64,000 bases of DNA from Rhodanobacter spathiphylli B39 (GTDB lineage Bacteria; Pseudomonadota; Gammaproteobacteria; Xanthomonadales; Rhodanobacteraceae), in NCBI RefSeq assembly GCF_000264295.1, contig NZ_AJXT01000034.1, positions 1 to 64,000 on the forward strand, given 5' to 3'. Of this stretch, positions 41,599 to 51,975 are shown in pieces. The stretch's first letter is position 1, and every line of letters starts with the position of its first letter. The notes beneath the pieces are model-generated. The model ran no database searches and was not told the origin of the DNA. It saw only the letters and a program-made list of their open reading frames with translations. The translations under genes were made by a program, and so were the position numbers.

Positions 41599-43530
41599 AT
41601 GAATACACAAGCAGACAACCCGGCCCAGCCATCGGCCCACGGTGACACCGCCCACGTGCGTGGCGCCAAGTCGACGCTGATCCTCGGCGCGATCGGCGTG
41701 GTGTTCGGCGACATCGGCACCAGCCCGCTGTACACCATGCACGAGACCTTCCTGCCCGAGCACGGCCTGCATCCCCGGCCGAGCACGGTGCTGGGCATCC
41801 TGTCGCTGGTGACCTGGTCGCTGATCATGGTGGTGGCGGTGAAGTACGTCAGCCTGGTCATGCGAGCGGACAACAAGGGCGAGGGCGGCATCATGGCGCT
41901 GATGACGCTGGCGCAGCGTGCCAGCGGCAAGTCCGTGGCCACGCGTCGGGCGGTGATGCTGATGGCCTTGCTGGGGGCGGCGCTGTTCTTCGGCGATGGC
42001 GTGATCACGCCATCCATTACCGTGTTGTCCGCGATCGAGGGCCTGCAGGTGGCCGCGCCGTCGCTGTCGCATTACGTGGTGCCGGTGACGGTGGCGGTGC
42101 TGGTGGGCCTGTTCTGGCTGCAGCGGCATGGTACGGCCAAGGTCGGCGCGATCTTCGGGCCGGTGATGGTGGTGTGGTTCCTGGCACTGGGGGTAATCGG
42201 CGTATGGAACATCATCCAGGCACCGGAAGTGCTGCGTGCACTGAATCCATGGCATGCGGTGCAGTTCTTCATGACCCATGGCAAGACCTCGATCCTGGCG
42301 CTGGGTTCGGTGGTGCTGTGCGTGACCGGCGCCGAGGCGCTGTATACCGACATGGGCCACTTCGGCCGGGTGCCGATCCGCGCCGCGTGGTTCTTCTTCG
42401 TGATGCCGGCGCTGCTGCTGAATTACTACGGCCAGGGCGGCCTGCTGCTGGTGCATCCGGAGACCATCGCCAACCCGTTCTATCACTCGGTGCCGGAGTG
42501 GGCGCTGTATCCGATGATCGCGCTGGCCACGATGGCGGCGGTGATCGCTTCGCAGGCGGTGATCTCCGGCGCTTTCACCGTGTGTCGGCAGGCGATCCAG
42601 CTCGGCTTCCTGCCCCGCATGCAGGTGGTGCACACCTCGCGCGAGGCGATCGGGCAGGTCTTCCTGCCGTGGATCAACCGCGCGCTGATGGTGGCGGTGA
42701 TCGCCACCGTGGTCGGTTTCGGCTCGTCCAACGCGCTGGCCGGCGCCTATGGCATCGCCGTGACCGGCACGATGGCGATCGACACGGTCCTGGTGATGAT
42801 CGTGGCCCGCCGCATGTGGCAGTGGAGCCGTCTGCTGGTGATCGGCCTGGGCGTGATCCTGCTGGCGATCGACCTCAGCTACTTCGGCGCCAATACGCTG
42901 AAGATCCTGCAGGGCGGCTGGTTCCCGCTGGTGCTGGGCCTGCTGATGTTCGCGGTGATGACCACCTGGCGCCGCGGTCGCGAGCTGGTGGTGCGCGAGA
43001 TCAAGCAGGGCGGCCTGGCGCTGGCGCCGTTCATCGAGAACATGGCTGCGCATCCGCCATTGCGCGTGCCCGGCACGGCGGTGTTCCTCACCGCCAACCT
43101 CAGTGCGGTGCCGCATGCCCTGCTGCACAACCTGAAGCACAACAAGGTGCTGCACGAGCGCAACGTGCTGCTCACCGTCGGCATCCTGGAAACGCCGGTG
43201 GCCGAGGCCGATGAGCGCATCCAGCTCACCGCGCTGTCGTCCGGCAGCGACGACTTCTACGCGCTGGAGCTGCGCTTCGGCTTCGCCGAGGACCCGAACA
43301 TCCCGCAGGCGCTGTCCCAGTGTTCACGCGAAGGACTCGCCTTCGACATGATGGACACCACCTTCTTCCTGTCCCGCGAGAGCATCGTGGCGGACGAGCG
43401 TCGTCCCGGCATGGCGCTGTGGCGCGACAAGCTGTTCGCCTTCATGTCGCGCAACGCGTTGCCCGCCACCGCGTTCTTCCAGATCCCCGGCAACCGGCTG
43501 ATCGAGCTGGGGGCGCAGGTGGAGATCTGA
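41599..43530 (+). CDS. kup: Potassium:proton symporter Kup
   Basis: This is an inner-membrane K+ uptake system of 643 residues with about 12 membrane segments followed by a cytoplasmic domain (from about 450). Signature stretches are ALGAIGVVFGDIGTSPLYTM-like (LILGAIGVVFGDIGTSPLYT), DNKGEGGIMALMTLA, and GDGVITPSITVLSAIEGL. It lies between ruvA (15 bp before) and ruvB, so it may share the ruv transcript. Its TGA stop lies inside the first hairpin of a five-hairpin array. Confidence 0.95.
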   Translation: MNTQADNPAQPSAHGDTAHVRGAKSTLILGAIGVVFGDIGTSPLYTMHETFLPEHGLHPRPSTVLGILSLVTWSLIMVVAVKYVSLVMRADNKGEGGIMALMTLAQRASGKSVATRRAVMLMALLGAALFFGDGVITPSITVLSAIEGLQVAAPSLSHYVVPVTVAVLVGLFWLQRHGTAKVGAIFGPVMVVWFLALGVIGVWNIIQAPEVLRALNPWHAVQFFMTHGKTSILALGSVVLCVTGAEALYTDMGHFGRVPIRAAWFFFVMPALLLNYYGQGGLLLVHPETIANPFYHSVPEWALYPMIALATMAAVIASQAVISGAFTVCRQAIQLGFLPRMQVVHTSREAIGQVFLPWINRALMVAVIATVVGFGSSNALAGAYGIAVTGTMAIDTVLVMIVARRMWQWSRLLVIGLGVILLAIDLSYFGANTLKILQGGWFPLVLGLLMFAVMTTWRRGRELVVREIKQGGLALAPFIENMAAHPPLRVPGTAVFLTANLSAVPHALLHNLKHNKVLHERNVLLTVGILETPVAEADERIQLTALSSGSDDFYALELRFGFAEDPNIPQALSQCSREGLAFDMMDTTFFLSRESIVADERRPGMALWRDKLFAFMSRNALPATAFFQIPGNRLIELGAQVEI

Positions 43531-43672
43531 TCCGCGCGGCGGATCGGATCTCCACCGCGGCCCACGGATGGGCCGCTCCAATGCCGATCGTTTTGGCGAT
43601 CGGCATTCGAAGCAGGGTCGGGCAACGCCCGATCCTGCGAGCCGGGAAAGTGCAGGAAATCACTTTCCCGGC
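43521..43672 (+). repeat. Five-hairpin array, copy 1 (3' of kup)
   Basis: Five consecutive hairpins are separated by 2-5 bp. HP1 43521-43553 has nested stems (GGAGATC/GATCTCC and GATCCGC/GCGGATC). HP2 43557-43576 has a 7-bp stem and loop ACGGAT. HP3 43581-43606 has a 10-bp stem and loop TTTTGG. HP4 43612-43638 has a 12-bp stem with one G-T pair and loop AAC. HP5 43641-43672 has a 12-bp stem and loop CAGGAAAT. The kup stop is inside HP1. The plan matches the array at 57990-58134. Confidence 0.88.
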
Positions 43673-43733
43673 ATGAAGGGCTGCCTTTGCCGGTGATTCC
43701 CGCTCCGTTTCATCCGCCTGCCATAATGCAGGC

Positions 43734-44775
<1,042 letters not shown>

Positions 44776-44783
<8 letters not shown>

Positions 44784-45189
44784 GCCGGCCGCGCAACTGC
44801 CTTTCAGCTGGAAGGTCAGGGTCTACTGGGAAGACACCGACGCCGGCGGCGTGGTCTACCACGCCGGCTACCTGCGTTTCATGGAACGTGCCCGCAGCGA
44901 GTGGATGCGTGCGCTGGGCGTGGACCAGCTGGCGTACAAGCAGGCCACCGGGCTGGCCTTCATGGTGCGCGACATGCACATCGACTTTCTCAAGCCAGCC
45001 CTGCTGGATGATGAACTGACGGTAACGGTGGACGTCAAAGAACGGCGCGCTGCCAGTATCCTGTTCACCCAGACGATCATGAAGGCGGACGGCAGTTGCC
45101 TGATCCGCGCCAGCGTGCGGGTGGCCTGCGTCGATCTCCAGCGCATGCGGCCGGCTCCGATTCCGGCCGACCTGATTCCTCAAGAATAA
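44776..45189 (+). CDS. ybgC: YbgC acyl-CoA thioesterase of the Tol-Pal cluster
   Basis: This is a hotdog-fold thioesterase of 137 residues. The active-site segment is [29 protein letters not shown], with the catalytic Asp in DTDAGG. It is the usual first gene of tol-pal operons and is thought to act on acyl-ACP/CoA in phospholipid metabolism. ATG 44776 was preferred over 44761; it overlaps the ruvB end, so the two are coupled. Confidence 0.94.
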
Positions 45190-45220
45190 CCAAGCCGAAC
45201 CGGCGGAGTACCTGCAAGCA

Positions 45221-45907
45221 ATGAACGGTGGACTGAACATTTTCACGCTGATCGCGGATTCGAGCCTGCCGGTGAAACTGGTGCTGCTGGTATTGCTGGT
45301 GTTCTCGTTCCTGTCCTGGGTCATCATCGTGCGCAAGTATTCGCAGACCAAGGCGGCGATGGAGAACGCCGAGGAATTCGAGGAGCGCTTCTGGTCCGGC
45401 GGCGACCTGGCCCAGCTGTTCCGCGAGGTCAGCAGTCGCCAGGGCGGCACCGGCGGCATCGAGAACATCTTCGAGTCCGGCTTCCGCGAGTTCGCCCGCC
45501 AGCGCCAGCGCAAGACTCATGACACGCGCAGCGTGATCGAGGGTTCCGAGCGCGCCATGCAGGTCGCCGGCACGCGCGAGATCGGCCTGCTCGAACGCAA
45601 CCTGGAATTCCTCGCCAACGTCGGCTCGATCAGCCCGTACGTGGGCCTGTTCGGCACGGTGTGGGGCATCATGGGTGCGTTCCAGGGCTTGGGCGAGATG
45701 AAGGACGTCACCATCGCGGTGGTCGCCCCGCACATCTCCGAGGCGCTGATCGCCACCGCCATGGGCCTGTTCGCCGCGATCCCGGCGCAGTGGGCGTACA
45801 ACCGCTACGCCACCAAGGTCGAGCGCATCGCCTCGCGCTACGACGTGTTCCAGGAGGAGTTCTCCTCCGTGCTGCAGCGGCAGATCCAGACCGACGACGT
45901 CGCCTGA
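45221..45907 (+). CDS. tolQ: Tol-Pal inner-membrane protein TolQ
   Basis: This MotA/ExbB-family proton-channel subunit has 228 residues. Three membrane helices lie at about 16-36, 138-158 and 170-190. The C-terminal part contains GLLERNLEFLANVGSISPYVGLFGTVWGIMGAF and EALIATAMGLFAAIPAQWAYNRY, the conserved channel helices. With TolR it energises TolA from the proton-motive force. The first gene of the tolQRAB core follows ybgC by 31 bp. Confidence 0.96.
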   Translation: MNGGLNIFTLIADSSLPVKLVLLVLLVFSFLSWVIIVRKYSQTKAAMENAEEFEERFWSGGDLAQLFREVSSRQGGTGGIENIFESGFREFARQRQRKTHDTRSVIEGSERAMQVAGTREIGLLERNLEFLANVGSISPYVGLFGTVWGIMGAFQGLGEMKDVTIAVVAPHISEALIATAMGLFAAIPAQWAYNRYATKVERIASRYDVFQEEFSSVLQRQIQTDDVA

Positions 45908-45920
45908 GCGGAGAGCACTC

Positions 45921-46359
<439 letters not shown>

Positions 46360-46373
<14 letters not shown>

Positions 46374-47304
46374 GGCGACGCCGAAGGCGGTCGTAGTCTC
46401 CGCCATCCTGCACATCGGCATCGTGGGGTTTCTGTTCCTCGCGGTCCTGCCGTGCTCCAGTTACGAGAATTTCTTCAACGCGCTGCATCTGCCGGCGTGG
46501 ATGAACCCGATTGCCTGCGCCAAGCCGCTGGAGCTGCAGGGGCCGATCATCGAGGCGACCCTGATCGGGCGCACCGGCAGCCCGCCACCGAAGGCGGTCA
46601 AGGCCAAGCCTGTGCCCGATTCCACCCCGCCGCCGCCGACCATCCCGCCGCCGACCCCGCCACCGCCGGTGACCCCGCCGGTAAGCCAGCTGCCGCCGCC
46701 GCCCAAGCATGTCGACGTCAAGGACCAGGAACGCGTGGTCGAGGACGCCGCCAAGCAGGCCGAAGACGCCAGGCAGTTGCAGGAAGAAAAGGAGCGCCAG
46801 CGCCAGTCCGAGCTGGATGCCGAGGCGGCGAAGAAGAAGGCCGAGGAAAAGAAGAAGCTGGACGCGCTGTTCGCCAAGATGGATGCGGCTTCGGCCCAGA
46901 CCAGGCAACTGGACAACAAGGCGAAGCAGGCGAAGCAGCAGCTGGAGGACCTCAAGAACGCCCAGGACGACGGTCAGCCCGACCTGCCGGCCGCCGACCA
47001 GCGCCAGACCGGCAACAACAGCCCGAACAGCAACCTGGCCGACGAATACGCCGCGGCCATTCAGAATGCGGTCACGCCCAATTGGTTAAGGCCGGATAAC
47101 ATAGCGGCGCTCCCCTGTCAGGTTCACATCGTGCAATCGCCCGGTGGCGACGTGATGAGTGCGACCGTCGATTCCAGCTGCCCGTACGACGACGCAGGTC
47201 GGCGTTCGGTCGAAAATGCGGTGCTGCGCACCAAGACCCTGCCGTACAAGGGTTTTGAAAGCGTGTTCCAACGCAACCTTACCTTCACATTCAGGCCGCA
47301 ATGA
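46360..47304 (+). CDS. tolA: Tol-Pal bridging protein TolA
   Basis: This is a periplasm-spanning protein of 314 residues. One N-terminal membrane helix (about 9-28) is followed by a Pro-rich stretch (about 85-115). A long charged helical domain II rich in Ala, Lys, Glu and Gln comes next (about 120-215), and then the C-terminal globular domain III (YAAAIQNAVTPNWLRPDN, then the Cys-containing CQVHIVQSPGGDVMSATVDSSCPYDD). It transmits energy from TolQR to Pal. The last bases overlap the tolB start by four (ATGA). Confidence 0.94.
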
Positions 47305-48632
47305 TCAAGCCCATGCGCAAATTCAGCTCAAGCTTCGCCATCGTCCTGCTGGCCGCCGTGGCCTTGTTCGCCGGTCCTGCCGCGGCCCAGTCGCTGAATG
47401 TGGACATCGTCGGTGGCGTCAAGACCGCCACCCCGATCGTGGTCGTGCCGTTTGCCCAGGCCGGCGGCGCCCCGCTGTCGACCGATGTCGCCGACGTGAT
47501 GCGCAACGATTTCAACCGCTCGGGCAAGTTCCGTTCGCTGGCCAAGAGCGACATCGTGGAGTTCCCTTCGAAGGGAGCCGACATCAAGTTCCCGACCTGG
47601 CGCCTGCTCAAGCAGGACTACATCGTGGTCGGCAGCATCCGGGACGCCGGCAACGGCATGGTCCAGGTCGAATACGAGCTGTGGGACGTCAACAAGCAGC
47701 AGAGCCTGCTGCACCAGCAGATGCCGCCGGCGCCCGCCGGTGACCTGCGCAGCGTGGCGCACCAGATCGCCGACGTGATCTACGAGAAGATCACCGGCGT
47801 GCGTGGCGCCTTCTGGACCCGCATCGCCTATATCACGGCCGTCGGCCTGGGCAACAACACGACGTATTCGCTGCTGGTGGCCGACTCGGACGGCTACAAC
47901 CCGCAGGTGGTGGCGCGTTCGCGCGAGTCGCTGCTGTCGCCGGCCTGGTCGCCGGACGGCAAGAAGCTGGCCTATGTGTCGTTCGAGAGCGGCAATTCGA
48001 ACATCTACGTGCAGGACATCACCACCGGCTCGCGCCAGCTGGTGGAGTCGCACCCGCGCGGCATCAATGGTGCGCCGGCGTGGTCGCCGGACGGCAGCAA
48101 GCTGGCGGTGGCCCTTTCCTACGTGGGCAACCTCGAGCTGTTCGTGCTGGATCTGGGCAGCCGCCATGAGACCCGGTTGACCAACAGCCTGTCGATCGAC
48201 ACCGAGCCGGTCTGGTCGGCGGACGGCCAGAGCATCTATTTCACCTCCGACCGTTCCGGCCGGCCGCAGATCTACCAGGTCCCGGCCAGCGGCGGATCGC
48301 CGCAGCGGATCAGTTTCCAGGGCCAGAACAACGCGAACGCCTCGGTGAGCTACGACGGCAAGCAGATCGCGATGGTGCAGGGCAATGGGAACGTGTATCG
48401 TATTGCCATCATGGACCGCAGCCTGGGTGACCAGGTGCGATTCCTCTCGCCGGGCCCGATTGACGAGTCCCCGAGTTTTGCTCCGAATGCCAGCATGCTG
48501 CTCTATGCCGCTACCGAAGGACGTCGCGGCGTGCTGTACGCCGTATCGGCCGACGGTCAGGTTCGCCAGCGCCTCGTACTTTCCGATGGCGACGTGCGCG
48601 AACCGGCCTGGGGGCCATACCGGCAACGATGA
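47301..48632 (+). CDS. tolB: Tol-Pal periplasmic beta-propeller TolB
   Basis: This is an exported 443-residue protein (signal peptide ending near GPAAAQS). The N-terminal domain reads IVVVPFAQAGG and DFNRSGKFRSLAKSDI, and a six-bladed WD40-like/TolB propeller has repeated SPDGKKLAYVSFESGNSNIYVQD and SADGQSIYFTSDRSGRPQIYQ motifs. It binds Pal and the outer-membrane side of the Tol machine. A 250-bp gap before pal suggests that pal also has its own promoter. Confidence 0.96.
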   Translation: MIKPMRKFSSSFAIVLLAAVALFAGPAAAQSLNVDIVGGVKTATPIVVVPFAQAGGAPLSTDVADVMRNDFNRSGKFRSLAKSDIVEFPSKGADIKFPTWRLLKQDYIVVGSIRDAGNGMVQVEYELWDVNKQQSLLHQQMPPAPAGDLRSVAHQIADVIYEKITGVRGAFWTRIAYITAVGLGNNTTYSLLVADSDGYNPQVVARSRESLLSPAWSPDGKKLAYVSFESGNSNIYVQDITTGSRQLVESHPRGINGAPAWSPDGSKLAVALSYVGNLELFVLDLGSRHETRLTNSLSIDTEPVWSADGQSIYFTSDRSGRPQIYQVPASGGSPQRISFQGQNNANASVSYDGKQIAMVQGNGNVYRIAIMDRSLGDQVRFLSPGPIDESPSFAPNASMLLYAATEGRRGVLYAVSADGQVRQRLVLSDGDVREPAWGPYRQR

Positions 48633-48756
48633 TATTTTCATGCTGCTGCGCGAAAGTGCGGCAGCATGATGCCCAGGGATTGGGCCCGAACAGCGCCGGC
48701 AAGGCGCGTTTCGGTTTCCGGTGACGGCGCTTGTCGCGTCGAGAGCCAGTCAGGTG

Positions 48757-48780
48757 GATGGTGCAGGCTCACGCACCATC
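48757..48780 (+). other. Hairpin in the tolB-pal gap
   Basis: A perfect 8-bp stem GATGGTGC/GCACCATC with an 8-nt loop lies about 100 bp before pal, followed by GATCTTTC. There is no proper U-run. It may attenuate tolB read-through or protect the pal leader. The rest of 48633-48882 holds no gene. Confidence 0.4.
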
Positions 48781-48882
48781 GATCTTTCAAGTGTCAAAAT
48801 AACAGCCGGTCAACCGGCGTCAGCTGTCCCGCAATTCCCATCGTCATTGTTTGTCGGAACTCAACCCGTAAGGAACGTCACC

Positions 48883-49389
48883 ATGAATAAGACCGTTCGC
48901 GTCGCCCTGGTTGCCCTGCTCTGCGTAGGCGCGGCCGCTTGCTCCAAGAAGCAGGAAGTCAAACCGCAGCCGGCTCCGGAGCAGGCTGCTCCCGCGCAGG
49001 CGCCCGTCTCTGACGGCAAGTACACCCCTGCCGATCTCGATACCGATGCCTGCCTGCGTCAGCGCGTCGTGTACTTCGACTTCGACAAGACCGAGATCAA
49101 GCCGGAATTCCAGCAGATCATGGCGTGCCACGCCAAGTACCTGCAGGATCGCCCGATGTCGCACATCCGTCTGGAAGGCAACACCGACGAGCGCGGCACC
49201 CGCGAGTACAACCTCGGCCTCGGCGAGCGTCGTGGCAATGCCGTTTCCGACGCGCTGCAGGCCAATGGCGGCCAGGCCAGCCAGCTGGAAGTGATCAGCT
49301 ATGGCAAGGAAAAGCCGGTTTGCCGTGAGCACAACGAGGATTGCTGGAGCAAGAATCGTCGCGTCGAGATCGTCTACACGGCGCAGTAA
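48883..49389 (+). CDS. pal: Peptidoglycan-associated lipoprotein Pal
   Basis: This is an outer-membrane lipoprotein of 168 residues. The signal peptide ends with lipobox VGAAAC (Cys 20), a Pro/Ala-rich linker follows, and the OmpA-like peptidoglycan-binding domain contains VVYFDFDKTEIKPEFQQIM and RLEGNTDERGTREYNLGLGERR. ATG 48883 has AAGGA upstream. Its stop overlaps the next start (TAATG). Confidence 0.97.
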   Translation: MNKTVRVALVALLCVGAAACSKKQEVKPQPAPEQAAPAQAPVSDGKYTPADLDTDACLRQRVVYFDFDKTEIKPEFQQIMACHAKYLQDRPMSHIRLEGNTDERGTREYNLGLGERRGNAVSDALQANGGQASQLEVISYGKEKPVCREHNEDCWSKNRRVEIVYTAQ

Positions 49390-50252
49390 TGATGAAGCGA
49401 CTGGCTAACAGCTTTGCAGCCAGGATCAGCACGGCGGGCGCCATCGCGTCCGCCGTGCTGTTCGCGTTCCCGGCTTTCGCGCAGGACTCCCGGTTGAGCC
49501 TCGCCGATCGTGTCGCGCGGCTGGAACAGCAGGCACAGAACAAGGACCAGTCCGGCACGGGCATGGTCAACCAGATGCAGCAGTTGCAGGCCCAGGTGCA
49601 GCAACTGCAGGGTCAGGTCGAGGAACTGCAGCACCAGCTGCAGACGCTCGACGACAAGAACAAGGCCCAGTACACCGATCTCGATGCCCGGCTCGGGCGT
49701 CTGGAATCGGGCGGTGCGGGCGCGGCGCCCGGCGCCGGCAATCCGCCAGCGGCGGCCGCGGGCAGCCCCGCTGCTGGCGCCAATGCGAATGTGCCGGCAG
49801 CAGCGGCCGCCGGCAACGCTCCGGCGCCCGCAGCCAGCGCGGCTGTCGCCGCGGGCGATCCCGCGGCGGCGCAGGCGGCCTACGACGTGGCGTTCAAGGC
49901 GATCCGCGGCGGCAATTACGTGGAAGCCTCGCGCGAGTTCCGCAGCTTCATCCAGCAGTTCCCGAATCATCCGCTGGTTCCCAACGCCTGGTACTGGCTG
50001 GGCGAGTCGTACTACGCCACCACCAACTACCCGGTGGCGCTGGAGTCGTTCCAGCAGTTGCTGAGCCAGTTCCCGCAGAGTGACAAGGCGCCCGACGCCC
50101 TGCTCAAGGTGGGTTACAGCCAGCTCGAGCTGAAGAAGAGCGCCGAGGCCAGGGCCACGCTGACCCAGGTCACCACGAAGTACCCGGGCTCCAAGGCGGC
50201 CAGCCTGGCACAGGAACGCCTGCAGCGCCTGCAACTGCAGTCGGGCAACTGA
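49389..50252 (+). CDS. cpoB: Cell-division coordinator CpoB (YbgF)
   Basis: This is a periplasmic protein of 287 residues that links peptidoglycan synthesis with Tol-driven outer-membrane constriction. A signal peptide (ending PAFAQ) is followed by an N-terminal trimerising coiled coil rich in Gln (MQQLQAQVQQLQGQVEELQHQLQ), an Ala/Pro/Gly-rich linker (about 120-160), and C-terminal TPR repeats (AYDVAFKAIRGGNYVEASREF; NAWYWLGESYYATTNY). ATG 49389 was chosen over 49341 because it shares the pal stop (TAATG) and exposes the signal peptide. Confidence 0.95.
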   Translation: MMKRLANSFAARISTAGAIASAVLFAFPAFAQDSRLSLADRVARLEQQAQNKDQSGTGMVNQMQQLQAQVQQLQGQVEELQHQLQTLDDKNKAQYTDLDARLGRLESGGAGAAPGAGNPPAAAAGSPAAGANANVPAAAAAGNAPAPAASAAVAAGDPAAAQAAYDVAFKAIRGGNYVEASREFRSFIQQFPNHPLVPNAWYWLGESYYATTNYPVALESFQQLLSQFPQSDKAPDALLKVGYSQLELKKSAEARATLTQVTTKYPGSKAASLAQERLQRLQLQSGN

Positions 50253-50263
50253 GTCCCGCGGCG

Positions 50264-50956
50264 ATGAGCGGCCATGACGCGCAGCAGGCGTCGGCGACGC
50301 CTGCCGCAGCCGTTCCCGAGCGGCTGCGCATTACCGAGATCTTCCACTCGATCCAGGGTGAAGCCGACGCGATCGGCTGGCGCACCGTGTTCGTGCGCCT
50401 CACCGGCTGCCCGCTGCGCTGCGTCTGGTGCGACACCGAATATTCGTTCCACGGCGGCGACTGGCACGGCATCGACGAGATCCTGGCCGAAGTCGCCTCG
50501 CATGGCGCGCGGCATGTCTGCGTCACCGGCGGCGAGCCGCTGGCGCAGAAGCGCTGCCTGATCCTGCTGCAGCGCCTGTGCGATGCCGGCTACGAGGTGT
50601 CGCTGGAGACCTCGGGCGCGCTGGACGTTTCCGCCGTCGATCCCCGCGTGCGCAAGGTGATGGACCTGAAGGCACCCGGCTCGGGCGAAAGCGCGCGCAA
50701 CCTGTGGTCGAACCTCGATCACCTGCTGCCGCACGACCAGATCAAGATCGTCATCGCCAGTCGTGAAGACTACGAGTGGTCATGCGCCATGCTGGCCGAG
50801 CACCGCCTGGCCGATCGCTGCATGGTGCTGTTCTCGCCGGTCTGGGGCAAGGTCGAGCCGCGCGAACTGGCTGAGTGGATCATCGCCGACAGGCTGCCGG
50901 TGCGCTTCCAGTTGCAGCTGCACAAGCTGCTGTGGAATGACGCCGCCGGGAGATAG
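50264..50956 (+). CDS. queE: 7-carboxy-7-deazaguanine synthase
   Basis: This radical SAM enzyme makes CDG, the first deazapurine of the queuosine pathway. Its 230 residues include the Cx3Cx2C cluster motif CPLRCVWC (C49, C53, C56) and the typical ITEIFHSIQGEADAIGWRT N-terminus after a short extension. VTGGEPL binds SAM. It lies 11 bp after cpoB and just before queC, the usual Tol-Pal-queuosine linkage. Confidence 0.95.
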   Translation: MSGHDAQQASATPAAAVPERLRITEIFHSIQGEADAIGWRTVFVRLTGCPLRCVWCDTEYSFHGGDWHGIDEILAEVASHGARHVCVTGGEPLAQKRCLILLQRLCDAGYEVSLETSGALDVSAVDPRVRKVMDLKAPGSGESARNLWSNLDHLLPHDQIKIVIASREDYEWSCAMLAEHRLADRCMVLFSPVWGKVEPRELAEWIIADRLPVRFQLQLHKLLWNDAAGR

Positions 50957-51091
50957 TTTGCTGCGCCCGCCCGGGGCGCGGGAAGGGGACGGCCATCGGT
51001 GGCCGGACCCTGCAACGAACATCGCGCGCCGGCCTGTGTTGCCGGTGGCGCTTTCCGGCCGGTGACCGGTCGCACTCCGTGGATGCAAAAC

Positions 51092-51778
51092 ATGTCTGAA
51101 CATTCCCCCCGCAAGGCCGTCGTACTCGTTTCCGGCGGCATGGATTCGGCGGTCGTCATCGCCATGGCTCGTGAACAGGGCTATCAGGTGCACGCGCTGA
51201 GCGTCTCCTATGGCCAGCGCCATCATTCGGAACTGGCGGCGTCCGACCGCGTGTCCAGCATGCTGGGTGCGGTCGAGCACAAGACGGTGGGCATCGACCT
51301 GCGCAGCATCGGCGGTTCGGCGCTGACCGCCGACATCGACGTGCCGCTGGATGCGGCGGATGCCAGCGCCATCCCGGTCACCTACGTGCCGGCGCGCAAC
51401 ACCATCATGCTGTCGATTGCGCTGGGCTGGGCCGAGGTGCTGGGCTCCAGTGACATCTGGTGCGGCGTCAACGCGGTCGACTATTCGGGTTACCCCGATT
51501 GCCGCCCGGCCTTCATCGACGCTTTCGAACAGCTGGCCAATCTGGCGACCAAGGCCGGCGTCGAGGGCGCCGGTATCCGTGTCCACGCGCCGCTGATGCG
51601 CATGAGCAAGGCCGACATCGCCCGCGAAGGGCAGCGCCTGGGCGTGGATTTTTCCGCCACGGTCAGCTGCTACCAGGCCGACGACGACGGTCGCGCCTGC
51701 GGACACTGCGACGCTTGCCGCCTGCGCGCCCAGGGCTTTCGCGAGGCCGGGCTGGCCGATCCCACGCGTTATGCGTGA
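51092..51778 (+). CDS. queC: 7-cyano-7-deazaguanine synthase QueC
   Basis: This ATP- and ammonia-dependent enzyme forms preQ0 from CDG. Its 228 residues contain the PP-loop [13 protein letters not shown] and a C-terminal Zn site of four Cys ([21 protein letters not shown]). [18 protein letters not shown] and [14 protein letters not shown] are family motifs. ATG 51092 was chosen for GGA eight bases upstream; 51083 is three codons earlier. Between queE and queC (135 bp) there is only GC-rich DNA with no recognised preQ1 riboswitch. Confidence 0.96.
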   Translation: MSEHSPRKAVVLVSGGMDSAVVIAMAREQGYQVHALSVSYGQRHHSELAASDRVSSMLGAVEHKTVGIDLRSIGGSALTADIDVPLDAADASAIPVTYVPARNTIMLSIALGWAEVLGSSDIWCGVNAVDYSGYPDCRPAFIDAFEQLANLATKAGVEGAGIRVHAPLMRMSKADIAREGQRLGVDFSATVSCYQADDDGRACGHCDACRLRAQGFREAGLADPTRYA

Positions 51779-51798
51779 TCCGGCCGCGGGGCGCTTGC

Positions 51799-51827
51799 TT
51801 GTGCCCTTGCCACGCAGCCCGTAAAAT
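51799..51827 (+). promoter_or_regulatory. Sigma-70-like promoter of tRNA-Lys
   Basis: TTGTGC and TAAAAT are separated by 17 bp and place the start about 15-20 bp before the tRNA. The -35 box is only partly consensus. Confidence 0.5.
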
Positions 51828-51850
51828 TGATCGCTTGAGTTTTCAACGAG

Positions 51851-51926
51851 GGGTCGTTAGCTCAGTTGGTAGAGCACTGGACTTTTAATCCATTGGTCCC
51901 GGGTTCGAATCCCGGACGACCCACCA
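51851..51926 (+). tRNA. tRNA-Lys (anticodon TTT)
   Basis: The 76 nt form a full cloverleaf. The acceptor GGGTCGT pairs with ACGACCC, followed by discriminator A and an encoded CCA. The D-arm holds GCTCAGTTGGTAGAGC, the anticodon loop is CTTTTAA (anticodon TTT, Lys), and the T-arm is CCGGGTTCGAATCCCGG. A terminator follows directly. Confidence 0.98.
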
Positions 51927-51932
51927 GTTTTC

Positions 51933-51960
51933 AGAGCGCCCGTCCGGGCGCTCTTTTTTT
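51933..51960 (+). terminator. Rho-independent terminator of tRNA-Lys
   Basis: A 9-bp stem AGAGCGCCC/GGGCGCTCT is followed by seven T residues, seven bases beyond the tRNA end. Confidence 0.92.
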
Positions 51961-51975
51961 GCGTCCAGCCCGCAA

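Noticed and set aside
50957-51091. Possible preQ1 riboswitch before queC
   Set aside because: The 135-bp gap has GC-rich inverted repeats but not the small H-type pseudoknot pattern with an A-rich tail expected of preQ1 riboswitches.
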